Shown piece by piece: positions 1-8,621 of a DNA stretch of 64,000 nucleotides. Every line of letters begins with the position of its first letter. Position 1 is the stretch's first letter. The notes below the pieces were generated by a model. That model made no database searches. It was not told the DNA's origin and saw nothing but the letters and a program-made list of their open reading frames with translations. Source of the stretch: an uncultured Flavobacteriaceae bacterium (GTDB lineage Bacteria > Bacteroidota > Bacteroidia > Flavobacteriales > Flavobacteriaceae); the NCBI GenBank assembly GCA_943787365.1, contig CALSMD010000005.1:124001-188000 (forward strand), written 5' to 3'. A program made the translations under genes and the position numbers.

Positions 1-273
<273 letters not shown>

Positions 274-319
274 TTATTTTCAATAAAAATAGGTCTTGCC
301 TTACATAAAATAAGGTACG

Positions 320-327
320 CAAATATA
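320..327 (-). promoter_or_regulatory. Promoter -7 box for icd
   Basis: On the minus strand this reads TATATTTG, matching the Bacteroidota -7 consensus TAnnTTTG, 68 bp upstream of the icd ATG. I see no convincing TTTG -33 box at the usual spacing. Confidence 0.45.
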
Positions 328-430
328 TGAAATAGGAATCATTTTATGGATCAATTTAATTCTAAAAATCATCGATAAATCTAATATTAATAGTTTTAAA
401 ATTGATGAGTTATTCCTGTAAAATTAAGAC

Positions 431-464
431 AAAAAAAAAGCTCTAAATAAATAGAGCTTTTTTG
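431..464 (-). terminator. Rho-independent terminator after rplS
   Basis: Inverted repeat AAAGCTCTA / TAGAGCTTT with a 6-nt loop, flanked by a nine-base A run on the left and a T run on the right. It can therefore end transcription in both directions. It lies 23 bp past the rplS stop and separates rplS from icd. Confidence 0.85.
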
Positions 465-486
465 AGTGTTTGAATTAAAAATCGGA

Positions 487-837
487 CTAACGTCTTCTTT
501 CTTTAATTCTGGCTTTTTTACCAGTAAGTTCTCTAAAGTAAAAGATACGAGCTCTTCTTACTTTACCACGTTTGTTGACTTCAATTTTCTGTAAGGCTGG
601 TAAGTTTACAGGAAAAATACGTTCAACACCAATGGTGCCAGACATTTTTCTGATTGTAAATGTTTCAGAACTTCCTGAGCCTCTTCTTTGAAGAACAACC
701 CCTCGGTAGAACTGTGTACGTACTTTTTCGCCTTCTCTAATTTCGTAATAAACAGTGATGGTGTCACCAGCTGCAAATTCTGGAAAGTCTTTTTTTGCTA
801 CAAATTCGTCTTGAACAAATTTAATTAAGGATTCCAT
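487..837 (-). CDS. rplS: 50S ribosomal protein L19
   Basis: 116 aa, the usual length for L19. It contains the conserved FYRGVVLQRRGSG segment at about residues 42-54 and the basic C-terminal stretch VRRARIFYFRELTGKKAR. L19 sits at the 30S-50S interface. trmD lies directly upstream on the same strand, which keeps the common bacterial trmD-rplS order. A separate -7 box at 911-918 suggests rplS also has its own promoter with a leader of about 70 nt. Confidence 0.97.
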   Translation of the reverse strand: MESLIKFVQDEFVAKKDFPEFAAGDTITVYYEIREGEKVRTQFYRGVVLQRRGSGSSETFTIRKMSGTIGVERIFPVNLPALQKIEVNKRGKVRRARIFYFRELTGKKARIKERRR

Positions 838-910
838 ATTAATGGTTTTTTATGTATTTATCCGAAACAACATTCGCGATGATCGCCAGAGGTTAACTCG
901 AAATTGGCTG

Positions 911-918
911 CAAATATA
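911..918 (-). promoter_or_regulatory. Promoter -7 box for rplS
   Basis: Minus-strand TATATTTG (TAnnTTTG) in the trmD-rplS gap. The predicted leader (about 838-905) contains the short inverted repeat GCGAT-n-ATCGC near 880-890. That could be a protein-binding site or a small hairpin; the latter is inference. Confidence 0.5.
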
Positions 919-976
919 AGTAAAAAGTAAAACCTAGAAACTTTATTATAGAAAAAGTTTTGTAACACACGGCGTT

Positions 977-1654
977 TTAGTCTTCCAACAAATCGGGACG
1001 TCGTGTTTTGGTGTGCTCCAACGCTTGTTCTTCTCGCCATTTTTCTATTTTTGGAAAATTACCACTTACTAAAAGTTCTGGAACCTTCCATCCTTTATAA
1101 TCTCGTGGTTTTGTATAGATGGGCGGGGCTAACAATCCATCTTGAAATGAATCGGTCAGTGCCGAAGTTTCATTTCCTAAAACTCCCGGAATGAGACGGA
1201 TAATGGAATCACAAAGAACAGCAGCTCCTAGTTCGCCTCCAGAAAGCACATAGTCGCCAATAGAAATTTCTTTGGTTATAAACTGATCGCGCACACGTTG
1301 ATCCACTCCTTTATAATGTCCACAAAGCATAATGAGATTCCCTTTCATCGATAGTTGATTGGCAATGCCTTGATTGAGTGTTTCTCCATCGGGGGTCATA
1401 TAAATCACTTCGTCATAGTCGCGTTCCGATTTTAATTTAGAAATACATTTATCAATAGGTTCTATCATCATCACCATGCCAGCACCGCCTCCAAATTGGG
1501 TGTCGTCAATGGATTTGTAATTATCGGAGGTGTAATCCCGTAAATTATGAAAATGAACACTGACCAAGCCCGCATCAATAGCGCGCTTTAATATGGATGC
1601 CTCAAAAGGGCTTTTTAGTAATTCTGGTAAAACGGTAATGATGTCTATGCGCAT
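977..1654 (-). CDS. trmD: tRNA (guanine-37-N1)-methyltransferase
   Basis: 225 aa, the normal size for TrmD, a SPOUT-family enzyme that methylates G37 next to the anticodon using SAM and so prevents frameshifting. Visible hallmarks are [13 protein letters not shown] at the N-terminus, [10 protein letters not shown] at about 54-63, [12 protein letters not shown] at about 109-120, the knot segment [14 protein letters not shown], and the linker [15 protein letters not shown] that carries the catalytic aspartate. A -7 box lies 17 bp upstream of the ATG. Confidence 0.97.
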   Translation of the reverse strand: MRIDIITVLPELLKSPFEASILKRAIDAGLVSVHFHNLRDYTSDNYKSIDDTQFGGGAGMVMMIEPIDKCISKLKSERDYDEVIYMTPDGETLNQGIANQLSMKGNLIMLCGHYKGVDQRVRDQFITKEISIGDYVLSGGELGAAVLCDSIIRLIPGVLGNETSALTDSFQDGLLAPPIYTKPRDYKGWKVPELLVSGNFPKIEKWREEQALEHTKTRRPDLLED

Positions 1655-1671
1655 CTGCTAAATTTAAAGCG

Positions 1672-1679
1672 CAAAGATA
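1672..1679 (-). promoter_or_regulatory. Promoter -7 box for trmD
   Basis: Minus-strand TATCTTTG, an exact TAnnTTTG match, with the trmD ATG 17 bp downstream, implying a leader of about 10-12 nt. Confidence 0.5.
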
Positions 1680-1693
1680 ACGAATTGAAAATT

Positions 1694-3142
1694 CTAATAG
1701 TAGGTGAATCGCCTTACTTTGGCAATGTATTTGGCCAAACGCACCACTTGATGGCTGTATCCAAACTCGTTATCATACCATATATATAAAATTATATTTT
1801 TCCCATTCGGACTCACAATGGTTGCTTTACTATCATAAATGGCGGGTGCGGTACTGCCCACAATATCGCTAGAAACAAGTTCGTCGTTGAATTCATATTT
1901 GATTTGTTCAACCAATGCGCCAGAAAGTGCGGCGGTTTTAATTACCGTATTGATCTTTTTTATATTCGTTGTTTTTTTGATTTCAAGATTTAAGATGGCC
2001 AAACTTCCATTTGGAACGGGCACTCGAATCGCATTGGAAGTGAGTTTGTTTTCTAAAGAGGGAAGTGCTTTACTGACTGCTTTTCCAGCCCCCGTTTCAG
2101 TAATGACCATATTGAGTGCTGCGGCGCGTCCTCTTCTGTATTTGGAGTGCATGTTATCTACCAAATTCTGATCATTTGTATAGGCATGAATGGTTTCGAG
2201 ATGGCCATGAACCACACCAAAAGCATCTTCAATTACTTTTAGAATCGGGGTGATGGCATTGGTAGTACAAGAGGCTGCAGAGAAAATATCAACCGTATCA
2301 GGCGAGTGTTCTAAATGGTTCACGCCATGCACAATATTTGGAATGCCTTTGCCCGGTGCTGTTAATAACACCTTTTTCGCTCCCTTAGCAGTCAAATGTC
2401 TTTGCAGTGCTTCCTGATCTCTAAAGGCGCCCGTATTGTCAATAATTAACGCCTCGTTTATGCCATAGGCTGTATAGTCAATGTCCTCGGGTTTTGCAGC
2501 GGATATGATGTAAACGGTCATGCCGTTGATAATTAAAGCTTGTAATTTTGTATCCACCCGAACAGTTCCCTGAAAATCTCCATGAACAGAATCACTTCTC
2601 AGTAATGCGGCTCTTTTTTCTAAAATAGTGGGGGTTAGTTTGTCTCTAGTAACGATGGCGCGAAGTCGCAATTGACTTCCGCTTCCAGACTTCCCCATCA
2701 GCTCGCGTGCTACCAACCTTCCAATACGTCCAAATCCGTAGAGCACCACATCTTTAGGTTCAAGTTTTGGTTGTTGTTTGGCGCCTTTTAATTTTTTAGA
2801 AAGAAAGGCAGAGCTGCTATGGTTGTTGGCTTCTTCTTTGTGGAATTCAAAGGTTAATTTTCCGATGTCTAATTTTGAGGCTGGCAGGTTGAGCAGTTTA
2901 ATGGCTTGAGCCATTTCTACGGAATCAAAAATGGAGATGGGTTTATTTACAAATTCGCCTGCATATTCATGGAGTTTAAGAATCTCGCTGACATTTCGAT
3001 TCATTAATTGATTTCTAAACAAGACCAATTCGATCGCACTGTCGTACCATAAATCACTGAGTATTTTAATAAGTTCAACCGCTGCTTTTCTGCGGTCTGA
3101 TTGGAATGCAATTTCGGAATCGTAGGTAGGTTTTGAAGCCAT
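1694..3142 (-). CDS. gap: Glyceraldehyde-3-phosphate dehydrogenase, long form
   Basis: 482 aa. The NAD-binding motif GFGRIGR is at residues 136-142 and the catalytic cysteine is C292 in ASCTTNA. The C-terminal WYDNEFGYSHQVVRLAKY is typical of GAPDH. The first 125-130 residues are an extra, mostly helical domain that ordinary 330-340 aa GAPDHs lack. Long GAPDHs of this kind occur in Bacteroidota and some Proteobacteria. The role is interconversion of glyceraldehyde-3-phosphate and 1,3-bisphosphoglycerate. Direction and cofactor preference cannot be read from the sequence. It stands alone, with a -7 box at 3169-3176. Confidence 0.95.
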   Translation of the reverse strand: MASKPTYDSEIAFQSDRRKAAVELIKILSDLWYDSAIELVLFRNQLMNRNVSEILKLHEYAGEFVNKPISIFDSVEMAQAIKLLNLPASKLDIGKLTFEFHKEEANNHSSSAFLSKKLKGAKQQPKLEPKDVVLYGFGRIGRLVARELMGKSGSGSQLRLRAIVTRDKLTPTILEKRAALLRSDSVHGDFQGTVRVDTKLQALIINGMTVYIISAAKPEDIDYTAYGINEALIIDNTGAFRDQEALQRHLTAKGAKKVLLTAPGKGIPNIVHGVNHLEHSPDTVDIFSAASCTTNAITPILKVIEDAFGVVHGHLETIHAYTNDQNLVDNMHSKYRRGRAAALNMVITETGAGKAVSKALPSLENKLTSNAIRVPVPNGSLAILNLEIKKTTNIKKINTVIKTAALSGALVEQIKYEFNDELVSSDIVGSTAPAIYDSKATIVSPNGKNIILYIWYDNEFGYSHQVVRLAKYIAKVRRFTYY

Positions 3143-3168
3143 TTAATTTGAGTTTTAAAATGTTTTTG

Positions 3169-3176
3169 CAAAAATA
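3169..3176 (-). promoter_or_regulatory. Promoter -7 box for gap
   Basis: Minus-strand TATTTTTG (TAnnTTTG), 26 bp upstream of the GAPDH ATG. Confidence 0.45.
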
Positions 3177-3270
3177 GAAGATTTCAAACGTTTTCGTAAC
3201 TTTTTTTAATAAAAAAAATCCACCATTCAAAAAATGAATCATGGACTTTAAAACTCAGTTAAAGAATGTT

Positions 3271-4668
3271 TTACCTAAATCGGTACACCACTTTTTCACC
3301 ATTATTTTTAACAAGAGCGATTCTAAGGACTTTGTTGGAATATTTCTCCAACGCTCTCTGAGCGTCATTGATAGAATTTATTTTTACATCGTTGATTTCG
3401 GTTACAAAACTTCCTTCAGAAACACCATCTGATTCCCAATCTTTTCGGTGGGTTTCAGAGAGTTCAGAAACTTGTAAACCATAGTCTATGTCAAGACTAT
3501 CAAGAGCTTCTCTTGTTGGTTCTTGTAAAACCCCAATGATTGGTATGTCAATGGATGTAAGTTTTTCTAAGGTTACCATCAAACTTTGAGGGATGCCATT
3601 TCTAAGGATATCAACTTCAACTTGATCTTCTGGACTTTTGGTATTTAGAAACCCTTTTAAATCTGAAAATTTTGAAATCGTAACCCCATCGATGCGTTGA
3701 ATGATGTCGCCTTTTTGAATGCCTGCGCTTTCAGCACCTGTCCCTGTTTGTACATCGGTCACATAAAAACCTTCGGTTTGATCGACGTTGTATTCTCTGG
3801 CTTTTTTACCATTTAATTCGCCACCAATCACCCCTAGAATTCCGTTCTGTACATTTCCAAATTCCATAAGATCTTCCACGACTTTGCGCGCAATGTTACT
3901 AGGAACTGCAAACGAATAGCCAATATAGGAACCTGTTTGAGACGAAATAGCGGTATTAATGCCGATTAATTCTCCGTTAATATTTACCAAAGCGCCGCCT
4001 GAGTTTCCGGGATTTACCGCAGCATCTGTTTGGATAAACGACTGCGTGTTTCGTCCCGATAAATCTCTAGATTTTGCACTTATAATTCCAGCCGTTACCG
4101 TAGAATTCAGGTTAAAAGGGTTGCCAACGGCTAAAACCCATTCCCCAATCCGAACGGAATTACTATCCCCAAATGTGGTGTATTTTAAAGGTCCATTAGC
4201 TTCTATTTTTAACAAAGCAATATCAGTATTGGGGTCAGTTCCAATGAGTTCGGCATCATACGTTTTATTGTCATTTGTGGTAATCTCAATAGATTGCGCT
4301 CCATCGATGACATGATTATTTGTTATGATATAGCCATCTGGCGAAATAATAACGCCCGAACCTGTCCCGATCTGTTCTTGCTGTTGAGGTCTTCCGAAAA
4401 ATAAATCTTCAAAACTGGTATAGCCTTTACTAAGCGTTGTGTTTTTTACATGGACCACTGAATGCACAGTTTTGTCCGCAGCGGTGGTGAAATCCACATT
4501 GGTTCCGCCATTCACACTTGTAGTTAAATTTACAGGAAAAATGGAAGCAGAAGATTGATTTTCAATAGGTTTAGGAGTTGAAGAATCTTCAAAAAACTGT
4601 TTGTAGGCTCCAAGGGTGAGTGCTCCACCCAAAGCTGAAACACATACTAACGTTAGAAATTTTTTCAT
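3271..4668 (-). CDS. Do/DegP-type periplasmic serine protease with two PDZ domains
   Basis: 465 aa. An N-terminal signal or anchor (MKKFLTLVCVSALGGALTLG) is followed by a trypsin-like domain with the catalytic triad H119 (NNHV), D149 (TDIALLK) and S223 (NPGNSGGAL). Two PDZ domains follow, about residues 275-365 and 385-465. This is the HtrA/Deg family, which degrades or refolds damaged envelope proteins in the periplasm. Both PDZ domains are present, as in DegP/DegQ. Which of the two it corresponds to cannot be decided. Monocistronic. Confidence 0.95.
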   Translation of the reverse strand: MKKFLTLVCVSALGGALTLGAYKQFFEDSSTPKPIENQSSASIFPVNLTTSVNGGTNVDFTTAADKTVHSVVHVKNTTLSKGYTSFEDLFFGRPQQQEQIGTGSGVIISPDGYIITNNHVIDGAQSIEITTNDNKTYDAELIGTDPNTDIALLKIEANGPLKYTTFGDSNSVRIGEWVLAVGNPFNLNSTVTAGIISAKSRDLSGRNTQSFIQTDAAVNPGNSGGALVNINGELIGINTAISSQTGSYIGYSFAVPSNIARKVVEDLMEFGNVQNGILGVIGGELNGKKAREYNVDQTEGFYVTDVQTGTGAESAGIQKGDIIQRIDGVTISKFSDLKGFLNTKSPEDQVEVDILRNGIPQSLMVTLEKLTSIDIPIIGVLQEPTREALDSLDIDYGLQVSELSETHRKDWESDGVSEGSFVTEINDVKINSINDAQRALEKYSNKVLRIALVKNNGEKVVYRFR

Positions 4669-4776
4669 AGTGTTCTGTTTTATATTTTTTATAATAACCC
4701 TAAAATTAGTATTTTATTGAATTCACAATTCAATTTTAACGACGTTTTAACAGCTCCACTTACAGTTTAATATTCT

Positions 4777-4784
4777 TATATTTG
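4777..4784 (+). promoter_or_regulatory. Promoter -7 box for dapF
   Basis: TATATTTG, an exact TAnnTTTG match, only 9 bp before the dapF ATG at 4794. The transcript would have a very short leader of a few bases. Confidence 0.5.
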
Positions 4785-4793
4785 TCTTTATAT

Positions 4794-5573
4794 ATGAAGC
4801 ATTTATTTTATAAATATCAAGGAACTGGGAACGATTTTGTGATGATCGATAATCGTTTGGGAGGGTTTGAAAAAAAGAATACAGATTTGATTGCTCATTT
4901 GTGCAACCGCCGTACAGGAGTAGGAGCGGATGGATTGATTCTCTTAGAGACCGATCCGGATTATGACTTCAGAATGGTGTATTTTAATGCCGATGGCAAT
5001 GAAAGTACCATGTGTGGAAATGGCGGACGCTGTATTGTTGCTTTTGCAAATTTTTTAGGAATTATTGAAGAGAGTACGGAATTTATAGCCATCGACGGCC
5101 CGCACTTAGCTCGTATTGATGAGGCCTATGTTGAATTGAAAATGCAAGAGGTTTCAACGGTTACTTCTAATGAACTGTACCATATTCTCGATACAGGATC
5201 CCCTCATTATGTGGCGCTTCAATCAGGTTTGCAAGCAATAGACATGAACGTTGAAGGTTCAAAAATTAGACACAGTGCACCTTTTGATATAAGTGGTGTC
5301 AACGTGAATTTTGCCGAAAAAATCAATGAAGATACCTTTGCGATTCGCACTTATGAACGCGGGGTAGAAGGAGAGACTTTGTCTTGTGGTACAGGTGCTA
5401 CAGCTGTTGCTATAGCGATGTTTCACTCTGGTCAAACCAAATCTAAATCCATAACTTTAGAGGCACAAGGCGGGGATTTAAATGTTCGTTTTGAACCTCG
5501 TTCATCCTCTTATTCGGATGTGTGGTTGTGTGGACCTACTCAGCAAGTTTTTAAAGGAAATTTAGAATGGTAG
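4794..5573 (+). CDS. dapF: Diaminopimelate epimerase
   Basis: 259 aa from the ATG at 4794. A TTG four codons earlier overlaps the -7 box, so it is not the start. DapF converts LL- to meso-diaminopimelate for lysine and peptidoglycan synthesis, using two cysteines as acid and base. These are C74 in MCGNGGR and C198 in LSCGTGAT. The N-terminal FYKYQGTGNDFV is the family signature. It is the first gene of an overlapping set with an acetyltransferase and mltG, which suggests co-transcription of cell-wall functions. Confidence 0.97.
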   Translation: MKHLFYKYQGTGNDFVMIDNRLGGFEKKNTDLIAHLCNRRTGVGADGLILLETDPDYDFRMVYFNADGNESTMCGNGGRCIVAFANFLGIIEESTEFIAIDGPHLARIDEAYVELKMQEVSTVTSNELYHILDTGSPHYVALQSGLQAIDMNVEGSKIRHSAPFDISGVNVNFAEKINEDTFAIRTYERGVEGETLSCGTGATAVAIAMFHSGQTKSKSITLEAQGGDLNVRFEPRSSSYSDVWLCGPTQQVFKGNLEW

Positions 5574-6094
5574 GGTTAGAAGGAAATCACATCAATCTCA
5601 GAGCCCTGGTGCTTGAAGATTTAGCATTTTTATATACCATAGAAAATGACGAATCCCTTTGGGAGTTAAGTCAAATTGAAACGCCTTTTTCTAAGGATGT
5701 GTTGCAGAAATATTTAGAGACCGCTCAAATTAATATTAAAAAACTGAAACAATTGAGGTTGGTAATTACTTCTAAAACCAATGACCCTCTAGGTTTTATT
5801 GATCTTTTTGATTTTGATTTGCAAAACAAACATGCGGGAGTTAGCATTGTGATTTTAGAAAAACACAGAGGGAAGGGCTATGGAAAAGATGCCTTATCCG
5901 TATTGATGGATTATAGTTTTAACAAATTAGGCTTACATCAATTGTACAGCAATGTTTTAGAAGATAATAATGTGAGCATTCGCTTATTTGAATCTGTTGG
6001 GTTTGAAAAAGTTGGGCTTAAGAAAAAGTGGCGATTCTATAAAGGACAGTACAAAAACGAATATTTATTTCAATTTATAAACCATGTATCTTAA
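5567..6094 (+). CDS. GNAT-family N-acetyltransferase (RimJ/RimL-like)
   Basis: 175 aa. It starts inside the last codons of dapF (7-bp overlap) and ends 11 bp inside mltG, so translation is probably coupled. The acetyl-CoA pyrophosphate loop is visible as RGKGYGKDAL at residues 101-110. The following segment LHQLYSNVLEDNNVSIRLFESVGF is typical of RimJ/RimL/SpeG-type enzymes. The substrate (ribosomal protein, polyamine or cell-wall precursor) cannot be told. Its place between dapF and mltG is suggestive only. Confidence 0.9.
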   Translation: MVGLEGNHINLRALVLEDLAFLYTIENDESLWELSQIETPFSKDVLQKYLETAQINIKKLKQLRLVITSKTNDPLGFIDLFDFDLQNKHAGVSIVILEKHRGKGYGKDALSVLMDYSFNKLGLHQLYSNVLEDNNVSIRLFESVGFEKVGLKKKWRFYKGQYKNEYLFQFINHVS

Positions 6095-7127
6095 AAAAAC
6101 AGCGATTGCCATTGTATTAATTGGATTGGTTGGTGCAGGAATTTTTTCCTACTATATTTACTCCGTTATGCTTATTCCCAATACTAATTTCAACTCCGAA
6201 GAAGCCTATATTTTTGTGGGATCGGATGCGACCTTCTCAGAGGTTCGTGCCGATTTAGAACCGCTTCTAAAAGATATAGAAACGTTTGAAACATTAGCAA
6301 AGCAAAAAAAATACATAAATAATATAAAAGCAGGTCGTTTTTTGATTACCAAAGAGATGACCAATAACGATATTATTAACTCCATTCGGAGTCGTAATGT
6401 ACCAATAAAAATAGCTTTTAATAATCAACATTCTTTGGCGGATTTAGCCTCTCGAATTTCGAGTCAAATAGAGGCTGACAGTACCGCCCTAATTTCTGCG
6501 TTTACAGATAAAGAGTTTTTGGAATCTCATGATTTTACAGAAGCGAATGCTCTCGGTATGTATTTGCCAAATAGTTATGAATTTTTCTGGAATACGTCTG
6601 CGAAGACCTTTAGAAACCGAATGCTGAAAGAGTACAATCGTTTTTGGAATGCCAGCCGTTTAGAAAAAGCAAAGTCAGCAGGTTTGACGCCTCATGAGGT
6701 GATGGCACTTGCAGCGATTGTTCATGAAGAGTCCAAACAAGCGGCGGAGCAACCGCGAATCGCGGGGGTTTATATCAATCGTTTAAATAATGCATGGCCT
6801 TTACAAGCAGATCCGACGCTCAAATATGCGGCCTATCAATTGCCAAAGTATAAAAACACCATTATCAAACGTGTTTTGAATGTACATAAATCGATTATTT
6901 CCCCTTATAATACCTATAAGAATAAAGGCTTGCCACCGGGTTTGATTGCGATGCCAGACTTAACAGCGATTGAAGCGGTGTTAAACTATGAACAACATTC
7001 GTATTTTTATTTTGCTGCAGATGCCCAAAACCCAGGCTTTCATCAGTTTGCTAAAACCCTTAGAGGGCACAATCAAAATGCTAGAAATTACCAAGCCCAT
7101 TTGGACCGTCGGGGTGTGAGGAAATAA
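6084..7127 (+). CDS. mltG: Endolytic murein transglycosylase MltG
   Basis: 347 aa with one N-terminal membrane segment (residues 7-29), a LysM-like subdomain, then the YceG/MltG catalytic domain. The catalytic glutamate lies in AAIVHEES (E216 or its neighbour E215), followed by RIAGVYINRL and LQADPTLKYA, all diagnostic. MltG cleaves nascent glycan strands at the cytoplasmic membrane and so limits chain length. It overlaps the preceding acetyltransferase gene by 11 bp. Confidence 0.95.
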   Translation: MYLKKTAIAIVLIGLVGAGIFSYYIYSVMLIPNTNFNSEEAYIFVGSDATFSEVRADLEPLLKDIETFETLAKQKKYINNIKAGRFLITKEMTNNDIINSIRSRNVPIKIAFNNQHSLADLASRISSQIEADSTALISAFTDKEFLESHDFTEANALGMYLPNSYEFFWNTSAKTFRNRMLKEYNRFWNASRLEKAKSAGLTPHEVMALAAIVHEESKQAAEQPRIAGVYINRLNNAWPLQADPTLKYAAYQLPKYKNTIIKRVLNVHKSIISPYNTYKNKGLPPGLIAMPDLTAIEAVLNYEQHSYFYFAADAQNPGFHQFAKTLRGHNQNARNYQAHLDRRGVRK

Positions 7128-7164
7128 TGTATATTTATGCGGTTTCTAGGTTCACTCAAGTGTT

Positions 7165-7830
7165 ATGAACAAGATTGATATGAATTTAAAGTATTCATTT
7201 TATTTTATAGTGCCTTCGTTCATGGCTGGCTTGTTGCTGATCTTATTTTCAACTCAACTAAAAATTGATTACAATGACTATACCGTCACTGCCGAGGAGT
7301 TTGATTATAATCTTTACCAAAATAGACCTTCCACAAAAACGAATGAGGACTCTTTAAATATTTTATTTTTAGGCAATTCGTATGTGGCATTTAAGGAAGC
7401 CGTTGCCTTCAAGGAATCTCAAGGAAAGTATGGAGCTGTAAACACGCTAGGCTACTTAGGGAAATATCAGTTTGGAGTGACAACTTTAGAGTTATTAGGA
7501 ATAAAAAACCCAATACTTTTTTTAAAGAACCCCGCCCTTCAAGAGAAAGCTTTTTTAGCAAATGCGAAACGCAATAAATGGGTTTTAAGACGTGATATCA
7601 AACGTTTTGTTGGTAAAAAAATTGATGGGATACGCATTACCGAATCTGGGATTTTAGCCGCCGCTCATTTGGCAGGTCCAGGAAGTGTAAAGCTTTTTTT
7701 AAGGAGCTACGGCGCACTTGATTTCGCAGATGCTTATGGCACTGATATTCCTTCGTATATGCGTAAATTTTCGGGTTATGATACTTCTTTTATTATCCCT
7801 CTTAAAAAATCAAAATTAAAGCAGCCTTAA
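7165..7830 (+). CDS. Membrane-anchored muramidase/transglycosylase-like protein
   Basis: 221 aa. It has one membrane segment at residues 10-30, then a linker. A globular part follows in which FKESQGKYGAVN (E84 the candidate catalytic residue) and LGYLGKYQFG resemble the E-S-x-G and G-x-Y-Q-F motifs of lysozyme-fold transglycosylases, including phage-type ones. A later ESGILAAAHLAGPG segment also fits that fold. It follows mltG by 37 bp, supporting a cell-wall role, and ends in a 4-bp overlap with the convergent methyltransferase gene. The function is inferred from motifs. Confidence 0.7.
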   Translation: MNKIDMNLKYSFYFIVPSFMAGLLLILFSTQLKIDYNDYTVTAEEFDYNLYQNRPSTKTNEDSLNILFLGNSYVAFKEAVAFKESQGKYGAVNTLGYLGKYQFGVTTLELLGIKNPILFLKNPALQEKAFLANAKRNKWVLRRDIKRFVGKKIDGIRITESGILAAAHLAGPGSVKLFLRSYGALDFADAYGTDIPSYMRKFSGYDTSFIIPLKKSKLKQP

Positions 7831-8534
7831 TCTTTTTGAATAATAAAAATAGCGGGACGTTTGTGAAAATCTAATTTGGAGTGTTTCCATTCTTTCGCCG
7901 TTTGTGTTTTGATATATTCCGAGGGTAATGTCAAATCACAAGCCACACAAATTCGGGTGTCTGGGCTTAGGGCAGCACTCAAATCTTCTAAAATACTGTT
8001 GTTTCTATAAGGCGTTTCAATGAATAATTGGGATTGATGTTCTTCAAAAGAGCGTCGTTCAAGTTGTTTTATTTTTGATTTTCGTTCCGCTTTGTCAATA
8101 GGCAAGTAGCCATTAAAAGCAAAATTTTGACCATTCATTCCAGAACTCATCATCGCTAATAATATAGAGGAAGGCCCTACCAACGGAATCACTTGAATGT
8201 TCTGTTTGTGGGCTATTTTCACCACTTCTGCTCCTGGATCAGCAACGCCAGGACATCCTGCGTCTGAGAGCAATCCAATACTGTTTCCTGCGAGGCATTC
8301 TTCTAAAAAAGAAGGGATTTCTAAAGGGTCTGTAAACTTATTCAAACTAAATAAATTCAAACTCGCTTGAGATTTCCCAGAACTTACAGATTTGATAAAC
8401 TTACGTGCAGCCTTTTCGTTTTCAACAATATAAGTGTCTATGTTTTCAATGACTTTTTTGATGGAAATAGGCAGTACTTCTAAAGGAGCGTTGTCGCCGA
8501 GTCCTGTAGGAATTAAGTATAATTTGCCAGTCAT
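7827..8534 (-). CDS. RsmI-like SAM-dependent methyltransferase (tetrapyrrole-methylase fold)
   Basis: 235 aa. Visible family features are the N-terminal GKLYLIPTGLGD, the glycine-rich SAM loop GLLSDAGCPGVADPG and PLVGPSSILLAMMSSGMNG. It also has ETPYRNNSILEDL. This is the SAM/RsmI family that 2'-O-methylates C1402 of 16S rRNA. Bacteroidota commonly carry this shorter version as well as a canonical RsmI, so which activity it has is open. Convergent with the preceding gene. Confidence 0.85.
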   Translation of the reverse strand: MTGKLYLIPTGLGDNAPLEVLPISIKKVIENIDTYIVENEKAARKFIKSVSSGKSQASLNLFSLNKFTDPLEIPSFLEECLAGNSIGLLSDAGCPGVADPGAEVVKIAHKQNIQVIPLVGPSSILLAMMSSGMNGQNFAFNGYLPIDKAERKSKIKQLERRSFEEHQSQLFIETPYRNNSILEDLSAALSPDTRICVACDLTLPSEYIKTQTAKEWKHSKLDFHKRPAIFIIQKD

Positions 8535-8621
8535 TATATTAGAAGTATTAGTCGTTTTTTAAGCGGATAGTTATCTTACATTTTAAGTATGTAAACTATG
8601 AACTCTTAATAAAAACAATAT

